DNA of 64,000 nucleotides, taken from NCBI GenBank assembly GCA_900472295.1, contig UCIA01000003.1, positions 75,220 to 139,219 of the forward strand, written 5' to 3'. A program made the position numbers and the translations under genes. The notes under the pieces were generated by a model. The model was not told the DNA's origin. It did not search any database and was given only the letters and a program-made list of their open reading frames with translations. This document shows positions 28,288 through 36,958 of the stretch, piece by piece. Positions within the stretch are counted from its first letter, which is position 1. Each line of letters opens with the position of its first letter. This DNA comes from Hyphomicrobiales bacterium (GTDB taxonomy: Bacteria; Pseudomonadota; Alphaproteobacteria; Rhizobiales; Rhizobiaceae).

Positions 28288-28724
28288 CCCGTTGCCCCGT
28301 TCATGGTCTTCAGCTCAGCCGGGTCGCGCGGCGGCATGAAGCCATGCGGAAAGACCTTGCAGACGGGAAGCGCGAAAGTGGCGATCAAAAGCTCGGCCTC
28401 GCCGCGCATTTTTCTCGGCGCCGTCCTGTCGTCGCGGATCGTCTTTGCCGAGGCGACGAGCGCGCCGTCGCAGGTGCAGTGGTTGCGCCGGGCGATGTAG
28501 CAGGCGTCATGGATCTGGCAGGCGCGGTCGAGCCGGTCGACCGGACGGGCTGAAAGGTCGCCGGTGCGGGTGCCCGGGCCGCAATAATTGCCGAAGACGA
28601 AAGGCGAGGGGCGGGCCATTGCGGTACGGATGGGCCTGGGCAACTCAGCTTCCGGAACCTTGGTCCATGGGTTGGCGCAGGCGGAAAGCCAGGCCAGCAG
28701 CAGGATGGCAAGAACGGCTCGCAT
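28284..28724 (-). CDS. Phospholipase A2-like lipoprotein
   Basis: 146 residues from the ATG at 28724; an extension to 28826 is possible but would precede the signal peptide. The lipobox LSAC places Cys16 as the lipidated residue. Secreted-PLA2 features are clear: YCGPGT (calcium loop) at 47-52, CQIHDACY with His72-Asp73 as the catalytic pair, and CTCDGAL with Asp86. The enzyme would act on phospholipids in the periplasm or outer membrane. It overlaps the PLD-like gene downstream and has no visible repressor next to it. Confidence 0.85.
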   Translation of the reverse strand: MRAVLAILLLAWLSACANPWTKVPEAELPRPIRTAMARPSPFVFGNYCGPGTRTGDLSARPVDRLDRACQIHDACYIARRNHCTCDGALVASAKTIRDDRTAPRKMRGEAELLIATFALPVCKVFPHGFMPPRDPAELKTMNGATG

Positions 28725-28861
28725 TGTTATCCGCGCCAGCTTTCTGAAAAATGTGCCACCCCGGCGCGCCACCGTCTCCGCGGCAAGATCCTGCGCCTGA
28801 TGCCACACTCCTTGATTCCATGGCAAGGGACGGGGATTTTATGGCAAGGGAAAGGCGGCAG

Positions 28862-29743
28862 CTATACGAACAGCCCGCGTTCGCGCTCCACCGCTTTGGT
28901 GATGAAGTTGGCGACGATCTGCACGCGGCGCAGCGGGCGGACCGTCTCGTGATAGACCAGCCAGTAGGCGCGGCGGATCGGCGCGACGATGTCGACGGGG
29001 ATCAGCTCCGGCATCGAGCGGGCGACGAAAGTGTGCAGGATGCCGATGCCGGCGCCCGAACGCACCGCTTCGGCCTGGCCGAGGGCTGAGGAGATGGCAA
29101 AGCTGGTGCGCCAGTCCGGGCTGAACTCGGCGGCATAATCGAGCGAAGGGCTGACGATGAGGTCCGGCACATAGCCGATCAGTGTGTGCTGGCCGAGTTC
29201 CGTGGCGTTTTGCGGCAGGCCATGCGCCTCGACATAGGCGCGCGAGGCAAACAGGCCGAGCGTGTAGTCGACCAGCTTTCCCGCTACCAGCCTGCCTTCA
29301 CTCGGCCGCTCGACCGTGATGGCGATGTCGGCCTCGCGCCGCGACAGCGAGAAGGAACGCGGCACAGGCACCAGCTGGATGGTGAGTTCGCGGTGCAGCG
29401 CCGTCAGCGCGCCGAGACGCGTGGCGAGGAAGGCGACGCCAAACCCGTCGGGCGCGCCGATGCGCACCGTGCCCGAGATATCGTCGCCTTCGCCCGACAC
29501 GGTCGAGCGCGCGGCGATCATGTCGGCTTCCATGCGCTCGGCAATCTCGAGAAAGCGCTGGCCGGCGGGTGTCAGTTCGCTGCCGGTGGTAAGCCGGCGA
29601 AACAGCTTTGCCCGCAGCGCCTCCTCGAGTGCCGCGATGCGGCGCGAGACAGTGGCATGGTTGAGCTCCAGCCGCTTGGCCGCGCCAAGGATCTGCCCGG
29701 CGCGCGCCACGGCGAGGAAGATGCGGACATCATCCCAGTTCAT
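28862..29743 (-). CDS. LysR family transcriptional regulator
   Basis: 293 residues. N-terminal winged helix-turn-helix (AVARAGQILGAAKRLELNHATVSRRIAALE, about 10-40), then the effector-binding domain. Length is normal. It is divergent from the aldehyde dehydrogenase gene at 29915 with about 170 bp between starts, so it probably controls that gene. Downstream on the same strand lies the PLA2-PLD pair, 138 bp away. Confidence 0.92.
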   Translation of the reverse strand: MNWDDVRIFLAVARAGQILGAAKRLELNHATVSRRIAALEEALRAKLFRRLTTGSELTPAGQRFLEIAERMEADMIAARSTVSGEGDDISGTVRIGAPDGFGVAFLATRLGALTALHRELTIQLVPVPRSFSLSRREADIAITVERPSEGRLVAGKLVDYTLGLFASRAYVEAHGLPQNATELGQHTLIGYVPDLIVSPSLDYAAEFSPDWRTSFAISSALGQAEAVRSGAGIGILHTFVARSMPELIPVDIVAPIRRAYWLVYHETVRPLRRVQIVANFITKAVERERGLFV

Positions 29744-29914
29744 GGGGGTGATCCTGGTAGCATTCGGGAGACGCGAGGCTTTATCATTTGCGGCAATTAA
29801 TGCACACCAAGCCTCCGTTGTCTATTTTTCGCACAACGGTTGCGTTTCCCCTCGCGTTGCTTTCGCTCCCGCAAAGGCGTTCACTGGATCATCACAAACT
29901 CAGGGAGAGAAACC

Positions 29915-31411
29915 ATGATCGAATATGGTCATTTCATCGGTGGCAAGCATGTCGCCGGGACCAGCGGGCGCAAGCAGGACGTGATGCAGCCGATGGACGG
30001 CTCGGTGCGGGGCACGGTGGCGCTGGCTTCGCCGGCGGAACTGCGCGCGGCGGTCGAAAACGCCAAGGAAGCGCAGGTCAAATGGGCTGCGACCAACCCG
30101 CAGCGGCGCGTGCGCGTGCTGATGAAATTTCTCGAACTGGTCGCCCGCGACTATGACGAACTGGCCGATATCCTGGCGCGTGAGCATGGCAAGACCATCG
30201 CCGACGCCAAGGGCGACATCCAGCGCGGCCTCGAAGTGGTCGAAGTCTGCATCGGCGCGCCGCACATGATGAAGGGCGAGTTCACCGATGGCGCCGGCCC
30301 CGGCATCGACGTCTATTCGATGCGCCAGCCGCTCGGCGTCGTTGCCGGCATCACCCCGTTCAATTTTCCGGCGATGATCCCGCTGTGGAAGATTGCCCCG
30401 GCATTGGCCTGCGGCAACGCCTTTATCCTGAAGCCGTCCGAGCGTGATCCGGGCGTGCCGATGCGCATCGCCGAACTGTTCATCGAAGCCGGTCTGCCGG
30501 CGGGCGTCCTCAACGTCGTCAATGGCGACAAGGATGTCGTCGACGCCATCCTGGACGATCCTGATATCAAGGCCATCGGCTTCGTCGGCTCGACGCCGAT
30601 CGCCCATTACATCTATTCGCGCGGCACGGCGGCGGGCAAGCGCGTACAGTGCTTCGGCGGCGCCAAGAACCACATGATCATCATGCCCGACGCCGATATG
30701 GACCAGACCGTCGACGCGCTGATCGGCGCCGGCTACGGCTCGGCCGGGGAGCGCTGCATGGCGATCTCGGTGGCGGTTCCGGTCGGCAACGACACCGCCA
30801 ACCGATTGATGGAAAAGCTCATCCCGCGCGTCGAAAGCCTCAAGGTTGGTCCGTCGACGGATTCGTCCGCCGATTTCGGCCCGCTGGTGACGGCGCAGGC
30901 GTTGGAACGCGTCAAGGGTTACGTCGACACCGGTGTCAAGGAAGGCGCCAAGCTGGTCGTCGACGGCCGTGGCTTCTCCATGCAGGGCTATGAGGATGGC
31001 TACTATATGGGCGGCTGCCTGTTCGACAACGTGACCGCCGACATGCGCATCTACAAGGAAGAGATTTTTGGGCCGGTTCTCTCGGTGGTGCGCGCACCGA
31101 CCTATGAGAGCGCCATCAAGCTCGCCAACGATCACGAAATGGGCAATGGCGTCGCCATCTTCACCCGCGACGGCGATGCCGCGCGCGATTTTGCTTCCCG
31201 TGTCCAGGTCGGCATGGTCGGTATCAACGTGCCGATCCCGGTTCCGATCGCCTACTACACGTTCGGCGGCTGGAAAGCGTCATCCTTCGGCGACCTCAAC
31301 CAGCATGGCCCGGATGCGTTCCGCTTCTACACCAAGACCAAGACGGTGACGTCGCGCTGGCCGTCCGGCATCAAGGATGGCGCCGAGTTCGTCATCCCAA
31401 CGATGAATTAG
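29915..31411 (+). CDS. mmsA: CoA-acylating methylmalonate-semialdehyde dehydrogenase
   Basis: 498 residues from the ATG at 29915 after AGGGAGAG; the family length is about 500. It converts (methyl)malonate semialdehyde to propionyl- or acetyl-CoA. The active-site cysteine is Cys281 in GSAGERCMAIS. GITPFNFPAMIPLWKIAPALACGN and the C-terminal FGGWKASSFGDLNQHGPDAFRFYTKTKTVTSRWP are MmsA blocks. It could serve valine, beta-alanine or inositol breakdown. The last codons are duplicated downstream. Confidence 0.96.
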   Translation: MIEYGHFIGGKHVAGTSGRKQDVMQPMDGSVRGTVALASPAELRAAVENAKEAQVKWAATNPQRRVRVLMKFLELVARDYDELADILAREHGKTIADAKGDIQRGLEVVEVCIGAPHMMKGEFTDGAGPGIDVYSMRQPLGVVAGITPFNFPAMIPLWKIAPALACGNAFILKPSERDPGVPMRIAELFIEAGLPAGVLNVVNGDKDVVDAILDDPDIKAIGFVGSTPIAHYIYSRGTAAGKRVQCFGGAKNHMIIMPDADMDQTVDALIGAGYGSAGERCMAISVAVPVGNDTANRLMEKLIPRVESLKVGPSTDSSADFGPLVTAQALERVKGYVDTGVKEGAKLVVDGRGFSMQGYEDGYYMGGCLFDNVTADMRIYKEEIFGPVLSVVRAPTYESAIKLANDHEMGNGVAIFTRDGDAARDFASRVQVGMVGINVPIPVPIAYYTFGGWKASSFGDLNQHGPDAFRFYTKTKTVTSRWPSGIKDGAEFVIPTMN

Positions 31412-31510
31412 CCGGACGATTTTCTTGTTTGCACGTCCTCGCCTTCGGCTGCGGGCGTGCGGGCAGGCATCAAGGATGGTGCCGAGTTCGTCATCCCGAC
31501 GATGAACTGA
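31367..31510 (+). repeat. Duplicated 3' end of mmsA
   Basis: The last 45 bases of mmsA (31367-31411, ending in TAG) recur at 31466-31510 with only a few changes, ending in TGA. The shift is 99 bp, i.e. 33 codons, so the second copy stays in frame; no stop lies between TAG and TGA. The 54 bp between copies contain a partial palindrome (GCACGTCC...GGGCGTGC). It could be a tandem duplication with an inserted hairpin element. Confidence 0.85.
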
Positions 31511-31533
31511 GATCTAAAGTTATTGCATCAAGG

Positions 31534-31564
31534 AAGGGCGCGGCGTTGATCGCGCCCTTTCTAT
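31534..31564. terminator. Bidirectional terminator between mmsA and the GntR gene
   Basis: A 9-bp stem (AAGGGCGCG 31534-31542 with CGCGCCCTT 31551-31559, 8-nt loop) followed by TCTATTTT. It lies between two convergent genes and would end mmsA transcription from the left and the GntR gene from the right. Confidence 0.8.
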
Positions 31565-31571
31565 TTTCAGC

Positions 31572-32231
31572 CTACCGCGTCGCCGCCGTTTCGGCGTGAC
31601 CGCGCAGCAGGGCCATCAGTCGTTTGGCATCCTTGGCAGCGGCTTCCTCGTCGCCGGCCAGGATCGAGCGGATCAGGGCGACGTGGTGCTCGGCGGATTC
31701 GGCCAGCCCCGTATCGGCCTTGTAGCGGAACCAGAAACGGCGGCTGTGGGTCTGCAAGGGCGCGGCCAAGCGCGCCGCAAACGGGTTGTCGGCAGCCAGC
31801 GCCAGCGCCTCGTCGAGCGCCTTGTCGGCCTGGATGAAGGCCAGCACATTGCCTGAGATCACCGCCTTCTGCATGGCAAGCGCTGCCTCATGAAACAGGT
31901 CGGCGGCCTCGCGGGTGACGAAGCGGGCGGCGGAGCGGGCCAGAACCACCTCAACACCGCGGCGCGCGTCGAGCACGCGCAGCCAGTCGCCGGGATGCAG
32001 CGGGGCAATGGCGATGCCGGCGCGTGGCCTTACGTCCAGCAACCCTTCCCAGGCCAGGCGCTGGATCGCCTCGCGCACCGGCGTGCGGCCGAGCGCCAGC
32101 TTTTCGATGAGCGCGCCCTCGGTGACAAAGCTTGCCGGCGCCAGTTCCAACGTGACGATCATATGCTCGAGCACGCGGTAAGCCTTGGCGGCAGCCGGTT
32201 CGGATGTCGTGCCTGGTTCTATGGATATCAA
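31572..32231 (-). CDS. GntR family transcriptional regulator (FadR/FCD type)
   Basis: 219 residues from a TTG start at 32231, chosen because AGGAG stands 7 bp upstream; an in-frame ATG at 32264 lies beyond that site. The winged helix-turn-helix is at about 10-75 (IEKLALGRTPVREAIQRLAWEGLLDVRPRAG). The helical FCD effector domain covers about 85-205 and keeps an Asp/His-rich pocket (HHVALIRSI). It is divergent from the DHDPS-like gene, with TGATATAT-type palindromes between. It likely represses or activates the hydroxyproline cluster. Confidence 0.9.
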   Translation of the reverse strand: MISIEPGTTSEPAAAKAYRVLEHMIVTLELAPASFVTEGALIEKLALGRTPVREAIQRLAWEGLLDVRPRAGIAIAPLHPGDWLRVLDARRGVEVVLARSAARFVTREAADLFHEAALAMQKAVISGNVLAFIQADKALDEALALAADNPFAARLAAPLQTHSRRFWFRYKADTGLAESAEHHVALIRSILAGDEEAAAKDAKRLMALLRGHAETAATR

Positions 32232-32242
32232 AGGCAGTCTCC

Positions 32243-32318
32243 TGATATATCTTGCATATATCATAACAGATTCCGCATTGACAGCGCGTTTCTTGATAGA
32301 TATACCGCTGATATATCA
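32243..32318. promoter_or_regulatory. Probable GntR operators (TGATATAT palindromes)
   Basis: Two sites lie between the divergent GntR gene and the catabolic genes. The first is a perfect inverted repeat TGATATAT-N5-ATATATCA at 32243-32263. The second is TGATATATCA at 32309-32318, with a half-site TGATAGATA at 32294. The pair spans both promoters, fitting autoregulation plus control of the operon. The exact -10/-35 boxes could not be fixed. Confidence 0.65.
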
Positions 32319-32333
32319 GATGGAGAGATCGCT

Positions 32334-33227
32334 ATGTGGACCGGAGTTTTCCCCGCCGTTACGACCAAGTTCACCGAGGACGACCGCCTCGATCATGCCG
32401 AAATGGAGCGCTGCTTTGCGCTGCAGATGGAGGCCGGCTGCGACGGCATCATCGTCTGCGGTTCGCTTGGCGAAGGCCCGATGCTGTCGCATGACGAGAA
32501 GATTGAGGTGTTGAAGACTGCCCAGAAAGTAGCCGGCAACAAGCCGGTGCTGCTGACGATCAACGAGGCCGGCACCCGCGAAGCCGCCAGCATCGCGAAG
32601 CGCGCCGCCAAGGAAGGCGCCAACGGCCTGATGGTGGTGCCGAGCCCGATCTATCACACCAACCCGGAAGAGACCGTCGCGGCACTTCGCGCCGTCGCCC
32701 AGGCCGGCGACCTGCCGGTGATGATCTATTCCAACCGCCTCGCCTATCGCGTTGACGTCACCGTCGACCAAATGGAGGAGCTTGCCGCCGACAAGCGTTT
32801 CGTCGCAGTCAAGGAATCGTCCGACGACATCCGCCGCTCGACCGAGATCATCAACCGTCTCGGCGACCGCTACGACCTGTTCACCGGCGTCGACAATCTC
32901 GCCTTCGAGGCGCTGTCGGTCGGCGCCATCGGCTGGGTGGCGGGTCTGGTCGTCGCCTTCCCGCGCGAGACGGTGGCGATCTACCAGCTGATGAAGCAGG
33001 GCCGCCGCGAAGAGGCGCTTTCGATCTACCGCTGGTTTCGGCCGCTGCTCGATCTCGATGTCTCGACCTATCTGGTCCAAAACATCAAGCTTGCCGAAGT
33101 GTTCGCGATCAACACAAATGACCGCGTGCGCATGCCGCGCCAGCCGCTGTCGGGCGAGCGCCGCAAGGCAGTCGAGAAGATTATCAAGGACGCGCTGGCG
33201 GTACGACCGACGCTGCCGGCGTTCTGA
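32334..33227 (+). CDS. Dihydrodipicolinate synthase family protein, probable hydroxyproline-pathway deaminase
   Basis: 297 residues from the ATG at 32334. A (beta/alpha)8 class I aldolase-fold lyase: Schiff-base Lys160 (FVAVKESSDD), Tyr132 (MIYSNRL) and a GSLGEG phosphate/carboxylate loop at 43-48. It lies beside an FAD oxidoreductase and a 4-hydroxyproline epimerase, so its most likely role is pyrroline-4-hydroxy-2-carboxylate deaminase (HypD-like). That specificity is inferred from context; another DHDPS-like aldolase is possible. Confidence 0.85.
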   Translation: MWTGVFPAVTTKFTEDDRLDHAEMERCFALQMEAGCDGIIVCGSLGEGPMLSHDEKIEVLKTAQKVAGNKPVLLTINEAGTREAASIAKRAAKEGANGLMVVPSPIYHTNPEETVAALRAVAQAGDLPVMIYSNRLAYRVDVTVDQMEELAADKRFVAVKESSDDIRRSTEIINRLGDRYDLFTGVDNLAFEALSVGAIGWVAGLVVAFPRETVAIYQLMKQGRREEALSIYRWFRPLLDLDVSTYLVQNIKLAEVFAINTNDRVRMPRQPLSGERRKAVEKIIKDALAVRPTLPAF

Positions 33228-33237
33228 GGAAGGTAGT

Positions 33238-33681
33238 ATGCCGTCTCATCTCAAGCGCGTCGAAAGCGATGGAGACTGGGCGGCCTATCACGCCATACGC
33301 AAGCGGGTTCTTTGGGACGATCGAGGCTTGGGCGGCTACGATGAACGGCATCCCGACGATCGTCTGGCGGGCAATCATCCGCTGCTCCTCATGCATGATG
33401 GCGCGCCGGTGGGGACTGCCAGGCTGGATGTCGTCGATCAGCACCTCGGCATTGTCCGGCTTGTGGCGATCGAAGCTGGGCTGCAACGGCACGGCCTCGG
33501 TCGCACTCTCATGAGGCAGGTCGAGACCTATGCCCGTGGCCTTGGTCTTGATCGGCTGGACGTCAATGCCGCGAGCGATGCAGAAGGGTTCTATCAAAAG
33601 CTTGGCTGGTCGACCGTGCGGGCTGACCGAGAGAATCCGCTGATGACGAAAGCCCTCAGCGACGGAGACATCGCATCGTGA
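33238..33681 (+). CDS. GNAT family N-acetyltransferase
   Basis: 147 residues from the ATG at 33238, which follows GGAAGGTA. The acetyl-CoA loop is LVAIEAGLQRHGLGRTLMRQVETYARGLG, and the C-terminal YQKLGWST strand is typical. It starts 10 bp after the deaminase-like gene. It ends by overlapping the GTG start of the oxidoreductase gene (33678), so it is part of the operon. Its substrate is unknown; it is not a known member of the hydroxyproline pathway. Confidence 0.88.
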   Translation: MPSHLKRVESDGDWAAYHAIRKRVLWDDRGLGGYDERHPDDRLAGNHPLLLMHDGAPVGTARLDVVDQHLGIVRLVAIEAGLQRHGLGRTLMRQVETYARGLGLDRLDVNAASDAEGFYQKLGWSTVRADRENPLMTKALSDGDIAS

Positions 33682-34931
33682 CTGCGCAAAACGAGATGCT
33701 GGATATCGCCATTGTCGGTGGCGGCATTGTCGGCATTTGCGCGGCGGCCATGCTGGCCGAGGAAGGGCGCAGTGTCACCATCTTCGACCGCACCGGCATC
33801 TGCGAGGAAACCAGTTCCGGCAATGCCGCCGCCTTCGCCTTCTCCGATGTGCTACCGCTGGCGCATAAGGGCATGCTGCGGCAATTGCCGAAATGGCTTG
33901 CCGACCCGCTCGGCCCGCTTGCAATACCGCCGGCCTATCTGCCCAAACTCCTGCCCTGGCTGATCCGCTTCTGGCGCGCCGGTGCGCCGAGGCACTACGA
34001 GGCGAGCCTGGCGGTGCAGTCCGGCATGATGAAGCTCGCCGAGGCCGAATGGATGGGGCTGCTCGACCGCTCCGGCACGCGGCCGATGTTGCGCGAAGAC
34101 GGCTCACTGGAGCTTTATGAAAGCGAGGCCGAGTTTCAGGCCGGGTTGCTCGGCTGGGCGGCGCGCGAGCGCTTCGGTATCGGCTTTCGCCATGTCGAAG
34201 GCGATGACTTGGCGCGGCTGCAGCCGGGCCTGTCGCCGCGCTTCATAAAGGGCACGTTCGTGCCGGGGTGGAAAACGGTGGCCGACCCGAAACTGCTCGG
34301 CAAGGCGGTGTGGGCCTTTGCCGAAGGGCTGGGCGCCCGTTTCGAGAAGGCGCGCATCGAGCGCGTCGCAGCCAATCATCGCGGTGCGACGTTGACGCTG
34401 GCGGACGGCACGACCAGGCAGGCGAAACACCTCGTCGTCACTGCCGGCGCATGGTCGCATCTGCTGGCGAAGGCGCTTGGCGACGCCATCCCGCTGGAGA
34501 CTGAGCGCGGCTACAACACGACCTTGCCGAAGACTGCCTTCGACGTGCAGCGGATGCTGATCTTCTCCGGCCATGGCTTCGTCATCACGCCGCTCGACAC
34601 GGGCTTGCGCGTCGGCGGCGCGGTGGAACTGGGCGGTCTCGACCGGCCGCCGAATTTCGCGCGCTCGAAGGCGATGCTGGAAAAAGCCAGACAATTCCTG
34701 CCGGGGCTGGACGCGTCGGGTGGCCGCGAGTGGATGGGCTATCGGCCGTCGCTGCCGGATTCGCTGCCTGTCATCGGCACGGCGCGCACCGCGCCGAACG
34801 TCTTCTACGCCTTCGGCCATGGCCATCTCGGCCTGACCCAGGCGGCGGCCAGCGGCCGCTTGATCCGCGATCTCGTTCTCGGGCAGAGTTCGCCGATCGA
34901 TCTTACTCCCTTCAGCCCACAACGGTTTTGA
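33678..34931 (+). CDS. FAD-dependent oxidoreductase, probable D-hydroxyproline dehydrogenase
   Basis: 417 residues, GTG start at 33678 overlapping the previous stop. N-terminal FAD-binding fold (AIVGGGIVGICAAAMLAEEGRSVTIFDR), DAO-family layout, and C-terminal YAFGHGHLGLTQAAASGR. It resembles DadA at 23585 in domain order but has a different N-terminal sequence after the FAD site. In hydroxyproline breakdown this step oxidises cis-4-hydroxy-D-proline to pyrroline-4-hydroxy-2-carboxylate. The assignment is from context. Confidence 0.85.
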   Translation: MTAQNEMLDIAIVGGGIVGICAAAMLAEEGRSVTIFDRTGICEETSSGNAAAFAFSDVLPLAHKGMLRQLPKWLADPLGPLAIPPAYLPKLLPWLIRFWRAGAPRHYEASLAVQSGMMKLAEAEWMGLLDRSGTRPMLREDGSLELYESEAEFQAGLLGWAARERFGIGFRHVEGDDLARLQPGLSPRFIKGTFVPGWKTVADPKLLGKAVWAFAEGLGARFEKARIERVAANHRGATLTLADGTTRQAKHLVVTAGAWSHLLAKALGDAIPLETERGYNTTLPKTAFDVQRMLIFSGHGFVITPLDTGLRVGGAVELGGLDRPPNFARSKAMLEKARQFLPGLDASGGREWMGYRPSLPDSLPVIGTARTAPNVFYAFGHGHLGLTQAAASGRLIRDLVLGQSSPIDLTPFSPQRF

Positions 34932-34944
34932 GTTCGAGGAAATC

Positions 34945-35946
34945 ATGGCCAAAAAGTCCTTCTTCTGCATCGACGGCCATACATGCGGCAATCCGGTGCG
35001 GCTCGTCGCCGGCGGCGGTCCCTTGCTCGAGGGGGCGACGATGATGGAAAGGCGGGCGCATTTCCTGGCGGAGTATGACTGGATCCGCACCGGGCTGATG
35101 TTCGAGCCGCGCGGCCATGACGTGATGTCGGGCTCGATCCTCTATCCGCCGACGCGCGAGGATTGCGACATCGCCATCCTGTTCATCGAGACATCGGGCT
35201 GCCTGCCGATGTGCGGCCATGGCACGATCGGCACGGTGACGATGGCCATTGAACATGGGCTGATCAAGCCGAAGACACCGGGTGTACTCAGGCTCGACAC
35301 GCCGGCCGGCCTGGTCATCGCCGAGTACAAGCAGGTTGGCGACTATGTCGAGGAAGTGCGCATCACCAATGTGCCGTCCTTCCTTTATGCGGAAGGGCTG
35401 ACGGTGGAGTGTCCCGGGCTGGGCGAACTCAGCGTCGATGTCGCCTATGGCGGCAATTTCTACGCCATCGTCGAGCCGCAGGCGAACTTCCGCGACATGG
35501 CCGATTATTCCGCTGGCGATTTCATCGCCTGGAGCCCGGTGGTGCGGCAGCGGCTCAATGAGAAGTATTCGTTCGTGCATCCGGAAAACCCCGGCATAAA
35601 CCGGCTGTCGCACATGCTATGGACGGGCCAGCCGACGGTCGAAGGCGCGGATGCGCGCAACGCGGTCTTCTACGGCGACAAGGCGATCGACCGCTCGCCT
35701 TGCGGCACCGGCACCTCGGCGCGCATGGCGCAGCTTCATGCCAAGGGCAAGCTCAAGGCGGGCGACAGTTTTGTCCATGAATCGATCATCGGCTCGCTGT
35801 TCAAGGGCAAGGTCGAAAAGGATGTCACTGTTGCCGGCAAGCCGGCGATCATCCCGTCTATCGGCGGCTGGGCACGGATGACCGGCTTGAACACCATCTT
35901 CATCGACGACCGCGATCCGTTCGCGCATGGTTTTGTCGTCAAGTGA
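34945..35946 (+). CDS. 4-hydroxyproline epimerase (proline racemase family)
   Basis: 333 residues. The two catalytic cysteines of the epimerase type are present, Cys90 (MCGHGTIG) and Cys253 (PCGTGTSARMA). A Thr at the second position would mark a dehydratase, so a 2-epimerase is favoured. It converts trans-4-hydroxy-L-proline to cis-4-hydroxy-D-proline. It closes the operon, 13 bp after the oxidoreductase gene. The stop overlaps the convergent LysR gene by eight bases. Confidence 0.9.
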   Translation: MAKKSFFCIDGHTCGNPVRLVAGGGPLLEGATMMERRAHFLAEYDWIRTGLMFEPRGHDVMSGSILYPPTREDCDIAILFIETSGCLPMCGHGTIGTVTMAIEHGLIKPKTPGVLRLDTPAGLVIAEYKQVGDYVEEVRITNVPSFLYAEGLTVECPGLGELSVDVAYGGNFYAIVEPQANFRDMADYSAGDFIAWSPVVRQRLNEKYSFVHPENPGINRLSHMLWTGQPTVEGADARNAVFYGDKAIDRSPCGTGTSARMAQLHAKGKLKAGDSFVHESIIGSLFKGKVEKDVTVAGKPAIIPSIGGWARMTGLNTIFIDDRDPFAHGFVVK

Positions 35947-36838
35947 CTGGCTGGCGACCCTCGGCATCGACCGAGACCTCCCGACGGAACCAGTTGGCGA
36001 AGGTAAGCGCGGCGGGTGAGGCATCGGCTGCCATGGTCAGGAAGTAACCCTTGTCGCGGTTGGTCGAGATGTCCGACAGGACCACGAGGTCACCTCGTTT
36101 CAGCTCATCGCGAAAGACATCGACCGGGCACAGCGCCACGCCATGGCCTGCAATGACGGCAGTCGCCAGAATGTTGAAGTCGGCAAACACAGGCCCGTTG
36201 CCGACATCGACCTTGGCCAGCCCGGCTTCGGCAAACCACTCGCCCCAGCCCTGACGGTTCTCGTCATGCAGCAGGGCGGCGCCGGCGATCCCGGCGGGTG
36301 TCCGCAGATGCTCCCTGCCGGCGAGGTAAAAAGGGCTGCACACCGGCCGGTTGAGGCGCGAAAACAGTTTCAAGCTGGTGACGCCGGGCGTCGGATCGGC
36401 GCCGAGCGTGATCAGCACGTCATTGTCGCCATCGCCAAGCCTGTCCTCAGCTTTGGCATAGGCGACCCGTATGCCGATATCGGGATGGCTGGCGGTGAAG
36501 GCGGGCAGGCGGGGCACCAGCCAGCGGCTGGCGATGGACGGGATGCAGCCGACGGAAATGGTCGCCGCCGCGGCATTGCGCCGGATGCGCCGGCAGGTGG
36601 TGCCGAGTTCGGCAAGGGCAGCACTCGCCGACGCCTGCAGGGTCACGCCGGCATCGGTCAGCCTCACCTTGCGGGCGTCGCGGTGAAACAGGGGTAGGCC
36701 CAACCACTCCTCCAGACGTCTTATCTGATGGCTGATCGCCGGGTGGGTGACGTGCAACTCTTCGGCGGCAGCGGAAAAGCTCAAACGGCGGGCGGCGGCC
36801 TCGAAGGCGCGGATGGCATTCAGCGGGATGTAATCCAT
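35939..36838 (-). CDS. LysR family transcriptional regulator (GcvA-like)
   Basis: 299 residues. Its helix-turn-helix (FSAAAEELHVTHPAISHQIRRLE, about 20-45) and overall form resemble GcvA-type regulators. It is convergent with the epimerase gene and divergent from the ectoine synthase gene at 36959, with 120 bp between. It may control ectC rather than the hydroxyproline operon; this is inference. Confidence 0.92.
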   Translation of the reverse strand: MDYIPLNAIRAFEAAARRLSFSAAAEELHVTHPAISHQIRRLEEWLGLPLFHRDARKVRLTDAGVTLQASASAALAELGTTCRRIRRNAAAATISVGCIPSIASRWLVPRLPAFTASHPDIGIRVAYAKAEDRLGDGDNDVLITLGADPTPGVTSLKLFSRLNRPVCSPFYLAGREHLRTPAGIAGAALLHDENRQGWGEWFAEAGLAKVDVGNGPVFADFNILATAVIAGHGVALCPVDVFRDELKRGDLVVLSDISTNRDKGYFLTMAADASPAALTFANWFRREVSVDAEGRQPVT

Positions 36839-36958
36839 CTGTAAGATTTACTAACATGATCGGTGAGAAGCAATCATTTGAAGGCAAGCCTAGTTTGCAG
36901 CATTTCTGTAGCGGTATCACTAGTTCACGCCCATTTTCGCACCTCCAGGAAAACCGTC

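Noticed and set aside
31412..31510. A separate short gene after mmsA
   Set aside because: It is the in-frame duplicate of the mmsA tail with no independent start.
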